DNA of 64,000 nt from Paraburkholderia haematera (lineage in GTDB: Bacteria > Pseudomonadota > Gammaproteobacteria > Burkholderiales > Burkholderiaceae). The stretch lies in contig NZ_CAJNBK010000003.1 of assembly GCF_905220975.1 (NCBI RefSeq), positions 434,001 to 498,000 on the forward strand, in the 5' to 3' direction. Of this stretch, positions 1 to 9,529 are shown piece by piece. Position 1 is the stretch's first letter. Every line of letters starts with the position of its first letter. A model generated the notes under the pieces. That model searched no databases. It saw nothing but the letters and a program-made list of their open reading frames with translations, and was not told the origin of the DNA. Both the position numbers and the translations under genes were made by a program.

Positions 1-1254
1 GCACGCACGCGCGATCGTCGTCAGTTCCATGTTCAGCGTCTTCAGATAGTTGCGCACGCGGCGCGACCCTTCATCCGGCTGAACACGTTGTTCGAGCACG
101 GCGTCCTGCGTGGTCACGCCGACCGGGCACTTGCCCGTATGGCAGTGATGGCAGAAACCCGGCGACGTGTTCAGCGCCGCGTAGTCAGCCGCCGCCGAAT
201 GCAGCGTGCCGTGCTGAAAGTACGTATCGCTGTTACAACCGAGCGCCATCAACATGCCCTGCCCGATCGCCACCGCGTCCGCGCCGAGCGCCAATGCCTT
301 CGCCACGTCTGCACCTGTGCGGATGCCGCCCGAGACGATCAGTTGTACCTGGCCCTTCATATTCAGATCTTCGAGCGCATCGACGGCCTGACGAACCGCG
401 GCCAGCGTCGGAATGCCGACGTTCTCGATGAAGCAGGTCTGCGTCGCCGCCGTGCCGCCCTGCATCCCGTCGATCACTACCACGTCCGCGCCCGCATGCA
501 CCGCAAGCTTGACGTCGTTGAACGTGCGGGTTGCGCCGACCTTCACGTAGATCGGTTTTTCCCAATCGGTGATTTCGCGCAGTTCCTTAATCTTGATCGC
601 CAGATCGTCCGGGCCGGTCCAGTCCGGATGACGGCTCGCCGAACGCTGATCGACACCGGCCGGCAACGTGCGCATCGAGGCGACACGCGGATTGACCTTC
701 TGCCCGAGCAGCATGCCGCCGCCGCCCGGTTTCGCGCCCTGGCCGATCACGATTTCGATCGCGTCGGCGCGGCGCACGTCGTCCGGGTTGAAGCCATAGC
801 GCGACGGCAGGCACTGATAGACCAGCGTCTTCGACGAGCGGCGTTCTTCCTGCGTCATGCCGCCGTCGCCGGTGGTGGTCGAGGTGCCCATCGCGGTCGC
901 GGCCTGCCCGAGCGCTTCTTTCACGTTCGCGGACAGCGCGCCGAAGCTCATGCCGGCAATCGTGATCGGAATGTCGAGCACGACCGGTTTCGTGGCGAAG
1001 CGCGTGCCGAGCACGGTCTGCGTCGCGCATTTCTCGCGATACCCTTCGAGCGGATAGCGTGACAACGAGGCACCGAGGAATAGCAGATCGTCGAAATGCG
1101 GCACGCGGCGTTTCGCGCCCAGACCGCGAATTTCGTAGAGGCCGCGCTGCGCGGCGGCGTGGATATAGTCGATCGTCTTGCGGTCGTAGCCTTGCGACTC
1201 TTCCTGCTGCAAGCGGGCGAAGTGAACGGGTTTGGCTTCCATGGGGACCTTCAT
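1..1254 (-). CDS. glxD: Glutamate-synthase-like FMN/FeS protein, GlxD/MgsC type (3' end cut by window)
   Basis: The minus-strand frame is open from 1254 to the window edge (about 418 codons), so the protein is nearly complete but lacks its C-terminus. It matches the synthase domain of glutamate synthase: an FMN-barrel segment with VVIDGMQGGT and SGGIRTGADVAKAL, followed by a cysteine cluster CHHCHTGKCPVGVTTQ that in this family holds a 3Fe-4S centre. Known relatives are GlxD and MgsC, the third subunit of N-methylglutamate synthase, which uses a glutamine-derived or amine nitrogen to aminate 2-oxoglutarate. Two starts are possible: ATG at 1254, or ATG at 1242, which has an AAGG ribosome site five bases upstream. 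It is last seen in a glnT-glxB-glxC-glxD operon, 13 bases after glxC. The substrate (ammonia or methylamine) cannot be read from sequence. Confidence 0.88.
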   Translation of the reverse strand, partial: MKVPMEAKPVHFARLQQEESQGYDRKTIDYIHAAAQRGLYEIRGLGAKRRVPHFDDLLFLGASLSRYPLEGYREKCATQTVLGTRFATKPVVLDIPITIAGMSFGALSANVKEALGQAATAMGTSTTTGDGGMTQEERRSSKTLVYQCLPSRYGFNPDDVRRADAIEIVIGQGAKPGGGGMLLGQKVNPRVASMRTLPAGVDQRSASRHPDWTGPDDLAIKIKELREITDWEKPIYVKVGATRTFNDVKLAVHAGADVVVIDGMQGGTAATQTCFIENVGIPTLAAVRQAVDALEDLNMKGQVQLIVSGGIRTGADVAKALALGADAVAIGQGMLMALGCNSDTYFQHGTLHSAAADYAALNTSPGFCHHCHTGKCPVGVTTQDAVLEQRVQPDEGSRRVRNYLKTLNMELTTIARAC

Positions 1255-1267
1255 CGAGAGCGTGTGT

Positions 1268-1957
1268 TCAATATTCCTGGTTCGCGTCCGCGTTCCAGTG
1301 ATAGAGCGTGCGAGCAGAGGCGATCCGTTTGAACGAGGCCGGGTCGTGATCCATGGCTGCGGCTGTCAGCAGTCCGCGCACCGCGTCGATATCCGCCTGC
1401 GTCATCGGCTCGTATTGCGCGTCCGCGCCAAGCGATTTCACTTCGCCGCGCACGTACAGCACCGCCTCGTAAAGCGAGTCGCCGAGCGCGTCGCCGGCAT
1501 CGCCGCAGATCACCATGCGCCCGGCCTGGGCCATGAACGCCGAGAAGCTGCCCACCGAACCACCCACCACGATGTCGCCGCCCTTCAGCGAAATACCGCA
1601 GCGCAGGCCCGCATCACCGTCGATCACCAGCAGGCCGCCATGCGCCGAAGCGCCCGCGCCGTTCGACGCGAAACCCTTCACATGTACCTTGCCGCTCATC
1701 ATGTTTTCCGCGACGCCAGTGCCGGCGCTGCCGTCGATCTCGATCGTCGCGTGTTTGTTCATGCCGCCCGCGTAATAGCCGGCGTGACCGGCGATCGTGA
1801 CTTTCACCGGTGCATCCACGCCGACTGCGAGGTTATGCGCGCCGTTCGGCGAGACGACCGTCACCGCCTGGCCTTCCAGTTCGCTCGCGGGTTGGTGCAA
1901 GAACTGGTTCAGCTCTCGGACCGTCTTGCGCTCCAGATCGAATGTCAGGCTTTCCAT
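1268..1957 (-). CDS. glxC: GXGXG-domain glutamate-synthase-like subunit, GlxC/MgsB type
   Basis: This 229-residue protein is a free-standing version of the C-terminal beta-helix (GXGXG) domain of large glutamate synthases. The glycine-rich repeats are visible from about residue 55 to 165 (GHAGYYAGG, DGSAGTG, GDAGLRCG, GGSVGSFSAFMAQAG). In the known GlxBCD and MgsABC systems this subunit bridges the amidotransferase and the FMN synthase subunits in the cytoplasm. The start at 1957 has AGGAG nine bases upstream. The start codon lies inside the 3' end of glxB (13-base overlap), which suggests coupled translation. Family membership is clear; the reaction of the whole complex is inferred from the operon. 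Confidence 0.9.
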   Translation of the reverse strand: MESLTFDLERKTVRELNQFLHQPASELEGQAVTVVSPNGAHNLAVGVDAPVKVTIAGHAGYYAGGMNKHATIEIDGSAGTGVAENMMSGKVHVKGFASNGAGASAHGGLLVIDGDAGLRCGISLKGGDIVVGGSVGSFSAFMAQAGRMVICGDAGDALGDSLYEAVLYVRGEVKSLGADAQYEPMTQADIDAVRGLLTAAAMDHDPASFKRIASARTLYHWNADANQEY

Positions 1958-2853
1958 ACATACATCTCCTCAGGTGCGGGTTCGAAGACCCTGGCGTTCT
2001 TGATATCAGGCAGATGCGCGAGCGAACGGAACTCGGAAGCAATCGCGACGTAGTCGTCGTTTTCCGCGACCACCGCCGGCTTGCATGCGAACGGATCGCG
2101 AATCAGCGCGAGTTCGGTCGAGGTGCCCATCAAGAACGTGTAGAAGCCGTCGAGTTCTTCGAAACCCTTCTGCAATGCGACCGGCAGCGTGTCGCCTTCG
2201 CGCAGCCGCCATTCGAGAAAGCGGCAGGCGGCTTCGGTATCGTTGTCGGTATCGAAGTGAATGCCTTGCGGTTCGAGCTTGCGGCGCACGCCATGCGCGT
2301 TCGACAGCGAACCGTTATGCACCAGACAGAAATCGTCGCCGGCTGTGAACGGATGCGCGCGGTCGGGCGTGACCGCCGATTCCGTCGCCATGCGTGTATG
2401 GCCGACCAGATGCGAGCCCTTCAGGTTCGCAAAGTCATAACGCTCGGCAACTTGCGAAGGCGAGCCGATATCCTTGTACAGATCGATCGAACGTCCGCTC
2501 GAGAGCAGATAAAGCTTCGGATAGCGCTCGCGCAGCCACGTCTTCACGCGCTCGACGTTGCCCTGCACAGTCAGCACTCCGTGATTGCCTTTCGAGTCGA
2601 TACGCGCGTTGACATCCATCGCCGTGTTCAGCGCTTCCACCAGCGGCTGCCACGCGAAATCCGCGCCTTCTTCGGTGAAGCCCGCGTAGATGCTCAGCTT
2701 GCGCTGGCTCGCATCGACCGGTTTGCCGAACACCGCAAGGCCCGCCGAATCCGGTCCACGCTCGGTCATGCCGATCAGCATCGGCACCATCAGAACGCCC
2801 AGCCTCTCGCGCAGTGCCGGCGTCTTCACCAGCAAGCCTACAATTCCGCACAT
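1945..2853 (-). CDS. glxB: Class II glutamine amidotransferase subunit, GlxB/MgsA type
   Basis: A longer frame exists upstream, but the real start is the ATG at 2853: it has AAGGAG seven bases before it and produces MCGIVGLL, placing the catalytic cysteine at position 2 as class II (Ntn) amidotransferases require. The 302-residue protein shows the further family blocks TERGPDSAG, GHTRMATES and LVHNGSLSN. It would release ammonia from glutamine, or in the Mgs version act on gamma-glutamylmethylamide, and feed the partner GlxC/GlxD. It sits 11 bases downstream of glnT and overlaps glxC by 13 bases, so the four genes look like one transcript. Confidence 0.92.
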   Translation of the reverse strand: MCGIVGLLVKTPALRERLGVLMVPMLIGMTERGPDSAGLAVFGKPVDASQRKLSIYAGFTEEGADFAWQPLVEALNTAMDVNARIDSKGNHGVLTVQGNVERVKTWLRERYPKLYLLSSGRSIDLYKDIGSPSQVAERYDFANLKGSHLVGHTRMATESAVTPDRAHPFTAGDDFCLVHNGSLSNAHGVRRKLEPQGIHFDTDNDTEAACRFLEWRLREGDTLPVALQKGFEELDGFYTFLMGTSTELALIRDPFACKPAVVAENDDYVAIASEFRSLAHLPDIKNARVFEPAPEEMYVWKA

Positions 2854-2864
2854 TGTGGTTCTCC

Positions 2865-4253
2865 TTAGAAAAATTCGAGGTAGGTCTTCAGTTCCCAGTC
2901 CGACACGTGGCGCATGTATTCGAGCCACTCCATCCGTTTGAGCTTGAGGAATTCGTCGGCAACCGGGCCGAGCGCGTCGCAGATCACGCGGTCGCTTTCG
3001 AGCGCGTCGAGCGCCTGCTCAAGGTTCTGCGGCAGAACGCCAATGCCGTGCTCCGAGAGCCGCGTGGGCGACCATTCGTACAGGTTTTCGTTAGCCGGTT
3101 CGCCCGGCGACATGCCGCGGTCGATGCCGTCGAGTCCCGCGGCGATCACTGCTGCCGTCGCGAGATAGGGATTGCACGCGCCGTCTGGCAGGCGAAGTTC
3201 GATACGTTCGCCAGGCATGCGCACCATCGTCGAGCGATTGTTGTCGCCATAGCTGATGTAGGCCGGCGCCCAGGTTGCGCCAGTCAGCGAGCGGCCAACC
3301 ACGAGGCGCTTGTACGAGTTCACCGTCGGATTGCACAGCGCGGTCAGCGCGGGCGCGTGCGCGAGCAGACCGGCCGTGAACTGGTAGCCGAGCGACGAAA
3401 GCCCCATGCCGAGCTTGTCGGCGGGATCGGCGAACAGGTTGCGCTCGCCGTCGCCGATCGACATATGCATATGCATGCCGTTGCCCGGGCGGTTCGCGAA
3501 CGGCTTCGGCATGAACGAGCAGATCATGCCGAGTTCATTGGCGATCTCGGAGGCCGCCATCTTGAAGAACACGTAGTGATCGCATGAGGTCAGGCAATCG
3601 GTGTACGTGTAGTTGATTTCGAACTGCCCGTTGGCGTCTTCGTGATCGATCTGATAGACGTCGATGCCGACCGCGCGCATCGATTCGGTGAGCTTTTCCA
3701 GGAAGACGCGCGTACGCGAGAGGCCCTTGTAGTCGTAGCACGGCTTGGCGAGCGTATCGCTCGGATCGCAGGGCTCCAGCGTGCCGGACGCCGAACGGCG
3801 CAGCAGCGAAAATTCCGGCTCCAGACCCGTGAAGAGGGTCCAGTTGCGCTCGGTCATCCGCGCAACCTGCTTCTTCAGCGTCACACGCGAATCGTATTGC
3901 CACGCCTCTCCATTCACGTGTCCGTCGCAGACGATCCGTGCCAGACCCGGCTGCCACGGCACCGGCGTGAGCGTCGCCAGATCGCCGACGGCCATGTAGT
4001 CGGGACCGTTCGGCTCGATGCCGACACCCCAGATCGCAAATCCCGCGAAACCGGCGCCCGCTTTCAACACGCTCTTCAGATGACTGACCGGGACCGACTT
4101 TGCCTTGGCCACGCCATGAATATCGACAAACTGCGCCAGCACGTACTTCACGCCCTGCTGCGACAGATAAGCTTGCGCCTCTTCCGCCGAGCCGAAGCGG
4201 GGCACGCATCCGAGTTCGTTGACCGGCAGCTTGCTCGCATCGTTCAGGTTCAT
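2865..4253 (-). CDS. glnT: Glutamine synthetase family protein GlnT (gamma-glutamylmethylamide synthetase-like)
   Basis: The 462-residue protein has the complete glutamine-synthetase fold: N-terminal beta-grasp with [12 protein letters not shown], catalytic motifs [27 protein letters not shown] and [18 protein letters not shown], and the C-terminal [16 protein letters not shown] block. Such GlnT proteins are close to GmaS, which joins methylamine to glutamate. ATG at 4253 is preferred over GTG at 4259 because AAGGAG lies five bases before the ATG and overlaps the GTG. It is the first gene of the glx operon, so it would make the amide that GlxB then cleaves. Ammonia versus methylamine specificity is undecided. 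Confidence 0.9.
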   Translation of the reverse strand: MNLNDASKLPVNELGCVPRFGSAEEAQAYLSQQGVKYVLAQFVDIHGVAKAKSVPVSHLKSVLKAGAGFAGFAIWGVGIEPNGPDYMAVGDLATLTPVPWQPGLARIVCDGHVNGEAWQYDSRVTLKKQVARMTERNWTLFTGLEPEFSLLRRSASGTLEPCDPSDTLAKPCYDYKGLSRTRVFLEKLTESMRAVGIDVYQIDHEDANGQFEINYTYTDCLTSCDHYVFFKMAASEIANELGMICSFMPKPFANRPGNGMHMHMSIGDGERNLFADPADKLGMGLSSLGYQFTAGLLAHAPALTALCNPTVNSYKRLVVGRSLTGATWAPAYISYGDNNRSTMVRMPGERIELRLPDGACNPYLATAAVIAAGLDGIDRGMSPGEPANENLYEWSPTRLSEHGIGVLPQNLEQALDALESDRVICDALGPVADEFLKLKRMEWLEYMRHVSDWELKTYLEFF

Positions 4254-4294
4254 CGCCACTCCTTGCTACAACATTGTTCGTGGGTTGAAAAAGC

Positions 4295-4311
4295 CACATG
4301 CAACGCATGTG
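4295..4311. promoter_or_regulatory. Inverted repeat in the glnT / XRE regulator gap
   Basis: The sequence CACATG-CAACG-CATGTG is a perfect 6-base inverted repeat 41 bases upstream of the glnT start, in the only gap between the operon and its divergent XRE/cupin regulator. Position and symmetry suit an operator for that regulator; this is inference. Confidence 0.4.
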
Positions 4312-4490
4312 ACCGGGCTATGCAACACGCTTTCGAACGCTGCTGTTGAACACCGCTTGCGGCGCGCTTCAAGCCTGTCGTCAGTCAGACGGAAACTTTA
4401 TTGGAGAGCAACTATGATTCCCATGGTGAAACTCTTCGCGCGCGACTCCGCGCTGCAATCTGCTACGCTTCCCTTTTCCCTGAGGCCCAC

Positions 4491-5093
4491 ATGCAAAACG
4501 GTGAAGACAACAAAACGCCGCTCGAACGCTACCTCGGTATCACGATTCGCGAGCTACGCCAGCGCCACGGCCTGACGATCGCCCAGGTCTCCGCGCAGGC
4601 CGGCATCAGCCGCGGCATGCTCTCGAAGATCGAGAACGCGCAAACCTCCGCAGGCCTTGAAGTGCTCAACCGCATCGCCCAGGCGCTCGGCGTTTCGCTC
4701 TCCATGCTGTTCCGCAATTTCGACGTGCCGCAAGGCGGTGCACAGCTCGTCAAAAAAGGTGCCGGCATGGAGGTGGTCCGCAAAGGCACCAAAAGCGGTC
4801 ACACCTATCACCTGCTCGCTTACGACCAGGGTCCGCGCAAGCTCTTCGAACCCTTCCTGATCACAATGGAAGACGAAGCCGAACGCTTTCCCGTGTTCGA
4901 GCATCCGGGCACCGAATTCATCCACATGCTCAAGGGCGTGATCGAATACCGCCACGGCCAGCACACCTACGTCCTGCATCCCGGTGACACCCTCACCTTC
5001 CAGGGTGAAATACCACACGGGCCAGAACGCCTGATCAAGACGCCCATTCAGTTCCTGTCGATCTTTGTGTACCCGCAATCGAGCACTGACTGA
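4491..5093 (+). CDS. XRE-family regulator with C-terminal cupin domain
   Basis: The 200-residue protein begins MQNGEDNKTPLERYLG and has an XRE helix-turn-helix at about residues 13-65 (LRQRHGLTIAQVSAQAGISRGMLSKIEN) followed by a cupin-2 barrel (ATMEDEA-type strands through HPGTEFIHMLKG and HPGDTLTFQGEIPHGPE). Proteins of this layout usually sense an amine or amino-acid-derived ligand in the cupin. It is transcribed away from glnT-glxBCD across a 237-base gap, so it is the likely local regulator. An upstream in-frame start at 4401 would add 30 residues outside the family pattern and was not chosen. Confidence 0.88.
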   Translation: MQNGEDNKTPLERYLGITIRELRQRHGLTIAQVSAQAGISRGMLSKIENAQTSAGLEVLNRIAQALGVSLSMLFRNFDVPQGGAQLVKKGAGMEVVRKGTKSGHTYHLLAYDQGPRKLFEPFLITMEDEAERFPVFEHPGTEFIHMLKGVIEYRHGQHTYVLHPGDTLTFQGEIPHGPERLIKTPIQFLSIFVYPQSSTD

Positions 5094-5446
5094 TTTCTCG
5101 CTGCGTCCGCTCACGCCCAACGCCCAAACCTATGCAACGTTTGTGCCATGTTTATCTGTGTGAATCAAAAATTCCCATCAATAAACGCATTGGACGCAAT
5201 GAGCCTTTGGCGGCATTCCGGCTGAAGCGCTCGCTGGCTCGACTGCGGTGCACATCTTCGCTGCAGCTGGTGCGACTTTGCACAAGAACGAAGTGCGCGG
5301 TTAAGCAGCTTCAAAAGCAATGCTTATGCAAAGCGGCGTTATGGCGCCTGAACCGCGTGCAGCGACGTCTCGACCATGCGTAGCAAAACCGGCAGTCCGT
5401 TCACAGCGGACGTGTCAACAGCTACTCGCGATCCACGTCCCTCGTG
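5094..5446. other. Intergenic region, no gene seen
   Basis: This is the gap between the XRE regulator and the converging LysR gene. I found no supported ORF, RNA gene or clear terminator hairpin in it. Confidence 0.5.
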
Positions 5447-6412
5447 TCACCTCAGCGCGTCGGCCGGCAAATCGGGCAGCGCCCGCGCCAGCGACGGCTG
5501 GATCGTGTTATCGAGCACGCCGCGCGTCAGCATGACGATGTCGCCGGCGAACTGATCCCATTCGCCCTGCCGGTGCAGCAGAAAGAAATCGCGCCGCCCG
5601 AGCCGGCTTGGCGGCAACGCCATCACCGCGATATCGTCCAGGTAGTGACGTGCCTGCCACAAACACAAGGGCGTCGAAATCGCGAAACCTACGCGCGCCG
5701 CCACCAGACTCAGCAGCGGATCGGTCGCGTCGAACTCGTAACGTCGCGGACTCTCGATGCCCAGGTGCCGCGCGAAACGCTCGATCTGCTGGCCGATCAC
5801 CGAGCGCGCCGTGTAACGGATCAGCGGCATTTCCAGCGCAAGCGAGCGCCAATCGATATTGCGGCGTCCGCTCAGATGGCTGCGCGCAACCACCACGACG
5901 AACGCCTCGGAAAACAGCGGCACTTCGACGATCCGTGCATCGTTCAGCGTGGTCTGCGTACAGATCGCAATATCCAGTTCCCGGTCGTGCAGCTGCTTGC
6001 TCAGGCCCGGCGTCAGGCCGGACCACATCGAAATCTGCCGCTCCGAATTCGACACTGCGCGGATCAGCTCTGGGCCGACGGTTGCGGCGAACGAATCGAC
6101 ACAGCCGAGGCGCACCGGCATCTTGCCCGTATGCGACGCATCACCGATGCGGGCGCTGACCATCTTTGCATGCTCGATCAACGGGTCCGCCAGTTCGAGC
6201 AGCGCGCGCCCCGCCACATTCGGCCGCGGCGGGCGGCTCTCGCGGTCGAACAGCGTCAGGCCCTGATCGCGCTCCAACGCGGCAATCGACTGGCTGATGG
6301 CGCTCTGGCTCACGCCGAGCTGCTTCGCGGCGCCCGTCATCGAGCCGCTTTCACACACGGCGACGAACGCCTGCAGCGCGCGCAGATCGATCGGGGTCGG
6401 GGTTCGTCTCAT
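5447..6412 (-). CDS. LysR-family transcriptional regulator
   Basis: Starting at ATG 6412 gives a 321-residue LysR protein: winged helix-turn-helix at residues 7-65 (DLRALQAFVAVCESGSMTGA, then LGVSQSAISQSIAALERDQG) and a substrate-binding domain through the C-terminus. The longer frame to 6460 adds 16 residues before the normal LysR N-terminus. It is divergent from the FAD oxidoreductase/EtfBA genes, with a CTAAT-N5-ATTAG element between them, so it probably controls them and itself. The inducer is unknown, though an N-methylated amine or amino acid would fit its targets. Confidence 0.9.
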   Translation of the reverse strand: MRRTPTPIDLRALQAFVAVCESGSMTGAAKQLGVSQSAISQSIAALERDQGLTLFDRESRPPRPNVAGRALLELADPLIEHAKMVSARIGDASHTGKMPVRLGCVDSFAATVGPELIRAVSNSERQISMWSGLTPGLSKQLHDRELDIAICTQTTLNDARIVEVPLFSEAFVVVVARSHLSGRRNIDWRSLALEMPLIRYTARSVIGQQIERFARHLGIESPRRYEFDATDPLLSLVAARVGFAISTPLCLWQARHYLDDIAVMALPPSRLGRRDFFLLHRQGEWDQFAGDIVMLTRGVLDNTIQPSLARALPDLPADALR

Positions 6413-6532
6413 GGCATGCTCCGCTCGCGTTGGTGACTTACCGGTCATCCTGTGCGGCACGAAAGCATGGTGCCGATGTTTGCAAAGCCGGTGTTCAGGA
6501 TGAGAAATTGCATTGGGTCGCCATAAGTTTGC

Positions 6533-6547
6533 CTAATACAAAATTAG
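6533..6547. promoter_or_regulatory. LysR-type box (T-N11-A) between divergent genes
   Basis: CTAAT-ACAAA-ATTAG is an inverted repeat with the T-N11-A spacing (6534 and 6546) known for LysR boxes. It lies 52 bases before the oxidoreductase start and 121 bases from the LysR start. Confidence 0.5.
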
Positions 6548-6598
6548 CGCGCCCGGCGTTTTCCTAGAATTCGCCTCATTGCCCACACAGAGGTTCAC

Positions 6599-7786
6599 AT
6601 GAGCCACTACGATTTCATCGTGATCGGCGCTGGTGTTATCGGCGCGTCGGTCGCGCATCATCTTGCCGCACTAGGTGCGCAGAGCGTGCTGGTCATCGAG
6701 CAGGGCACGATCGGCGCGGGCACCACCTCGCAGTCGTCCGGCCTGCTGCGCACGCATTATTCGGTACGCCAGAATGTGGAACTCGCGCGCTCGTCGTGGT
6801 GGGCGTTCAATAACTTCGCCGACTACGTCGGCGACGACGAAGCGTCCTGCGGCCTCGTCAAATGCGGTTATCTGATCTGCTCGCCCGAGGGCGACAAGCT
6901 GGAGCCGCTCAGCGCCTCGCTCGCCGCGCAGCGGGACATGGGTATCGAAGTGCAGTTGCTTGATAAGGGCGAGGCGCACGAGCGCCTGCCGATTGCAAGT
7001 TTCGACGACGCCGCGCTGATCGGCTTCGAACCAGAAGCGGGTTTTGCCGACGCCTATCTGGTCGCCACCGGCTTTGCCCGTTCGGCGCGCCGGCGTGGCG
7101 TCAAGATCATGGAAGGCGTCACGGTGACGGGCCTCATTCGCGAAGGACGCCGGATCACCGGAGTCGAGACGAGCGCAGGCAACTTCGGCTGCGGCACCCT
7201 CATCAGCACGCAAAACATCTGGACGCCGGAACTCGCCGGCTGGATCGGCGTACCGCTACCGGTCAAGCCGGAGCGTCACACGGTGCTCGCGCTCGAATGC
7301 GAGGGCGCCGCATACTCGTTCAAGATGCCTGCGTTCAAGGACCTGGGCTCGGCCGGCATGCTCTATTACCGCAGCTATGGCGGCAACCAGATGCTCGTGT
7401 CCGAAGGGGTGGTCGGCGAAACGCTGAACTCGCCGGAAACGGAACAGGGCGATATCTCGCTCGACTATGTCGCCGAAGTCGGCGCCCAGGTCGCCGAACG
7501 TTTCCCCGCTTATGAAGCCGCGGGGCTCGCTTCGTCGTGGACCGGCGTCTACGACGTGACGCCCGACTGGAATCCGGTGCTGGGCAAGGTCGCCGATATC
7601 GAGGGACTCGTGGTCGGCTTCGGATTCTCGGGGCACGGCTTCAAACTCTCACCGGGCATCGGCAGGATTCTCGCCCAGCATGCGCTCGGTCAGCCCACCG
7701 ACGTTTCCCTCGCGCCCTACGCGCTCGACCGGTTCGCCAGCGGCGCCCTGCTAGTGGGCAAATACGGTTCCGGCGCGGTTTCCTGA
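6599..7786 (+). CDS. FAD-dependent amine/amino-acid oxidoreductase (DadA / sarcosine oxidase-beta-like)
   Basis: The 395-residue protein starts with a Rossmann FAD-binding motif (VIGAGVIGASVAHHLAALG) and continues in the DAO fold: GTTSQSSGLLRTHYS near residue 42, and the C-terminal FAD-contact block VVGFGFSGHGFKLSPGIGR. Relatives oxidise D-amino acids, sarcosine, dimethylglycine or similar C-N substrates. It has no signal peptide. EtfB and EtfA genes follow directly, so the flavin is probably re-oxidised by electron transfer flavoprotein rather than by oxygen. The exact substrate is not evident; closeness to the glnT-glx operon makes an N-methyl amino acid a reasonable guess. Confidence 0.85.
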   Translation: MSHYDFIVIGAGVIGASVAHHLAALGAQSVLVIEQGTIGAGTTSQSSGLLRTHYSVRQNVELARSSWWAFNNFADYVGDDEASCGLVKCGYLICSPEGDKLEPLSASLAAQRDMGIEVQLLDKGEAHERLPIASFDDAALIGFEPEAGFADAYLVATGFARSARRRGVKIMEGVTVTGLIREGRRITGVETSAGNFGCGTLISTQNIWTPELAGWIGVPLPVKPERHTVLALECEGAAYSFKMPAFKDLGSAGMLYYRSYGGNQMLVSEGVVGETLNSPETEQGDISLDYVAEVGAQVAERFPAYEAAGLASSWTGVYDVTPDWNPVLGKVADIEGLVVGFGFSGHGFKLSPGIGRILAQHALGQPTDVSLAPYALDRFASGALLVGKYGSGAVS

Positions 7787-7811
7787 TTTCCGATCGATGG
7801 ATGCTCAAGTC

Positions 7812-8591
7812 ATGACACTCAATATTCTGGTCCCAGTCAAACGCGTGGTGGACGCGAATGTGCGCGTGCGGGTCGCCGCGAACGGTTCGATCGACACCGC
7901 CGGTCTCAAGATGTCGCTCAATCCGTTCGACGAATGCGCCATCGAAAAAGCCTTGCAGCTCAGGGAATCCGGCGCCGCATCGAAGGTGACGGTAGTCACC
8001 TGCGGCACGCATGCCAGTCAGGACGTCTTGCGCACAGCGCTGGCAATGGGCGCGGACGATGCCGTGCTGATCGATACCGCAACGGCGACTTCCACGCTCG
8101 ATTCGCTGGCGGTGGCGCGTTTGCTGGATGCTCACATGGCGACTCGGGCATACGGCCTCGTGCTGTGCGGCAAGCAGGCGATCGACGGCGATATCGGCGG
8201 TGTCGCAGCGATGCTCGCCGCCCTGCTCGACTGGCCGCAGGCGTTGAACGCCGGCGCACTGTCAGCGGATGGCACAGGCTGGTCCGTCATATGCGGCGAC
8301 GACACCGGCACGGCGACATGGCGGCTCGAAGGTCCGGCTGTCATCAGCGCCGATCTGCGCCTCGCCGACCCGCGCCGTGTGACCTTGCCAAGCATCGTCA
8401 AGGCGAAGCAGAAGCCGCTCGCAATCGTGGACGCCGCCACGCTGGCAATCGACCTGACGCCCCGAAGCCATATCGTCAAACTCCGCGATCCACCGGTTCG
8501 CCCGCCCGGCATCAAGGTCGCCGACAGCGCCGCGCTCATTGCAGCGCTCATAGAACGGCGCGTATTCGATCAATCAGGAGTCCCCGCATGA
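7812..8591 (+). CDS. etfB: Electron transfer flavoprotein beta subunit
   Basis: The 259-residue protein opens MTLNILVPVKRVVDANVRV, the usual EtfB N-terminus, and has NPFDECAIEKALQLRE, VTCG and GKQAIDGDIGGV, which line the AMP site of the family. The chosen start is ATG 7812; an in-frame ATG at 7797 adds five residues. It begins 25 bases after the FAD oxidoreductase and shares an ATGA overlap with etfA, so the three genes form one unit. Its dedicated position suggests this EtfBA serves the adjacent oxidoreductase, not general beta-oxidation. Confidence 0.9.
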   Translation: MTLNILVPVKRVVDANVRVRVAANGSIDTAGLKMSLNPFDECAIEKALQLRESGAASKVTVVTCGTHASQDVLRTALAMGADDAVLIDTATATSTLDSLAVARLLDAHMATRAYGLVLCGKQAIDGDIGGVAAMLAALLDWPQALNAGALSADGTGWSVICGDDTGTATWRLEGPAVISADLRLADPRRVTLPSIVKAKQKPLAIVDAATLAIDLTPRSHIVKLRDPPVRPPGIKVADSAALIAALIERRVFDQSGVPA

Positions 8592-9529
8592 GAAGCCTTG
8601 TCGTAGCTGAAAGCGAAAGCAGCCACCTTGCCGACGCGACGCTTCGCGTTATCACCGCGGTGATGCAACGCGGCCTGCCGGTCGATGTGTTCTTGCCGGA
8701 TGCCGCGCTTGCATCCACGGTCGAGAAGATCACCGGTGTCGAGCGCGTGCTCGTGATGGCTGGCACGAGAAGCGAGGACGTTGTGCCCGAAACGCTCGCT
8801 GCACAGTTGTACGCGATGCACGCACCGTATTCGCTGATCGCCGCGAGTCATCGGACGCTCGGCCGTAGCGCTCTTCCGCGCGCTGCGGCGCTTGTCGGCG
8901 GTGCATTCATTCCGGATGTGATCGCGGTGGAAGGCGAAGGCGCGTTCGTGCGCAGCCTTTACGCGGGAAGTGTCATCGCCAATGTGAGCACGGCCAGCGC
9001 AGTGACGTTCGCGACGTTTCGCGCGTCGTCATTCGCGCCGGCGGCCGACAGCGGCGGCAACGTGCAACGCGTGACGCTCGACCCGGAAGCGGGCTTTAGC
9101 CGGACGAAGCTCGTCGAGCGCCAGGCGTCGGCGCAGACCGGACGCGAATTGCCCGACGCGCGGATCGTCGTCGCGGGCGGGCGCGGTCTGGCATCGAAGG
9201 ACAACATGGATCGGCTCGGCGAACTGGCGGAAAAGATGGGGGCGGCGCTCGGCGCCTCACGGGCCGCGGTGGATGCCGGCTACGCACCGAATGCCGCGCA
9301 GGTCGGGCAAACCGGCAAGATGGTGGCACCCGACGTCTACCTTGCTTTCGGCATCTCCGGCGCGATTCAGCATCTGGCCGGGATGAAGGACTCGAAGACC
9401 ATTGTCGCGATCAATAAAGACCCGGACGCGCCGATCTTTTCGGTCGCGGACATTGGGCTCGTCGGCGATCTGTTCGAGGTAGTGAGCGAGATCGAAACGC
9501 ATGTCGGCGTGGGAGGGACGAGCCGATGA
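8588..9529 (+). CDS. etfA: Electron transfer flavoprotein alpha subunit
   Basis: The frame stays open far upstream, but ATG 8588 is the start: AGGAG lies seven bases before it and the product begins [20 protein letters not shown] as EtfA proteins do. The 313-residue protein has the C-terminal FAD domain with [52 protein letters not shown] and [20 protein letters not shown]. Electrons from the dehydrogenase would pass through this FAD to ETF-quinone oxidoreductase. It overlaps etfB by four bases (ATGA). Confidence 0.93.
   Translation: MRSLVVAESESSHLADATLRVITAVMQRGLPVDVFLPDAALASTVEKITGVERVLVMAGTRSEDVVPETLAAQLYAMHAPYSLIAASHRTLGRSALPRAAALVGGAFIPDVIAVEGEGAFVRSLYAGSVIANVSTASAVTFATFRASSFAPAADSGGNVQRVTLDPEAGFSRTKLVERQASAQTGRELPDARIVVAGGRGLASKDNMDRLGELAEKMGAALGASRAAVDAGYAPNAAQVGQTGKMVAPDVYLAFGISGAIQHLAGMKDSKTIVAINKDPDAPIFSVADIGLVGDLFEVVSEIETHVGVGGTSR

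Noticed and set aside
88-1062. Long plus-strand open frame at the window start
   Set aside because: It is the antisense shadow of glxD, which carries unmistakable glutamate synthase motifs on the minus strand.
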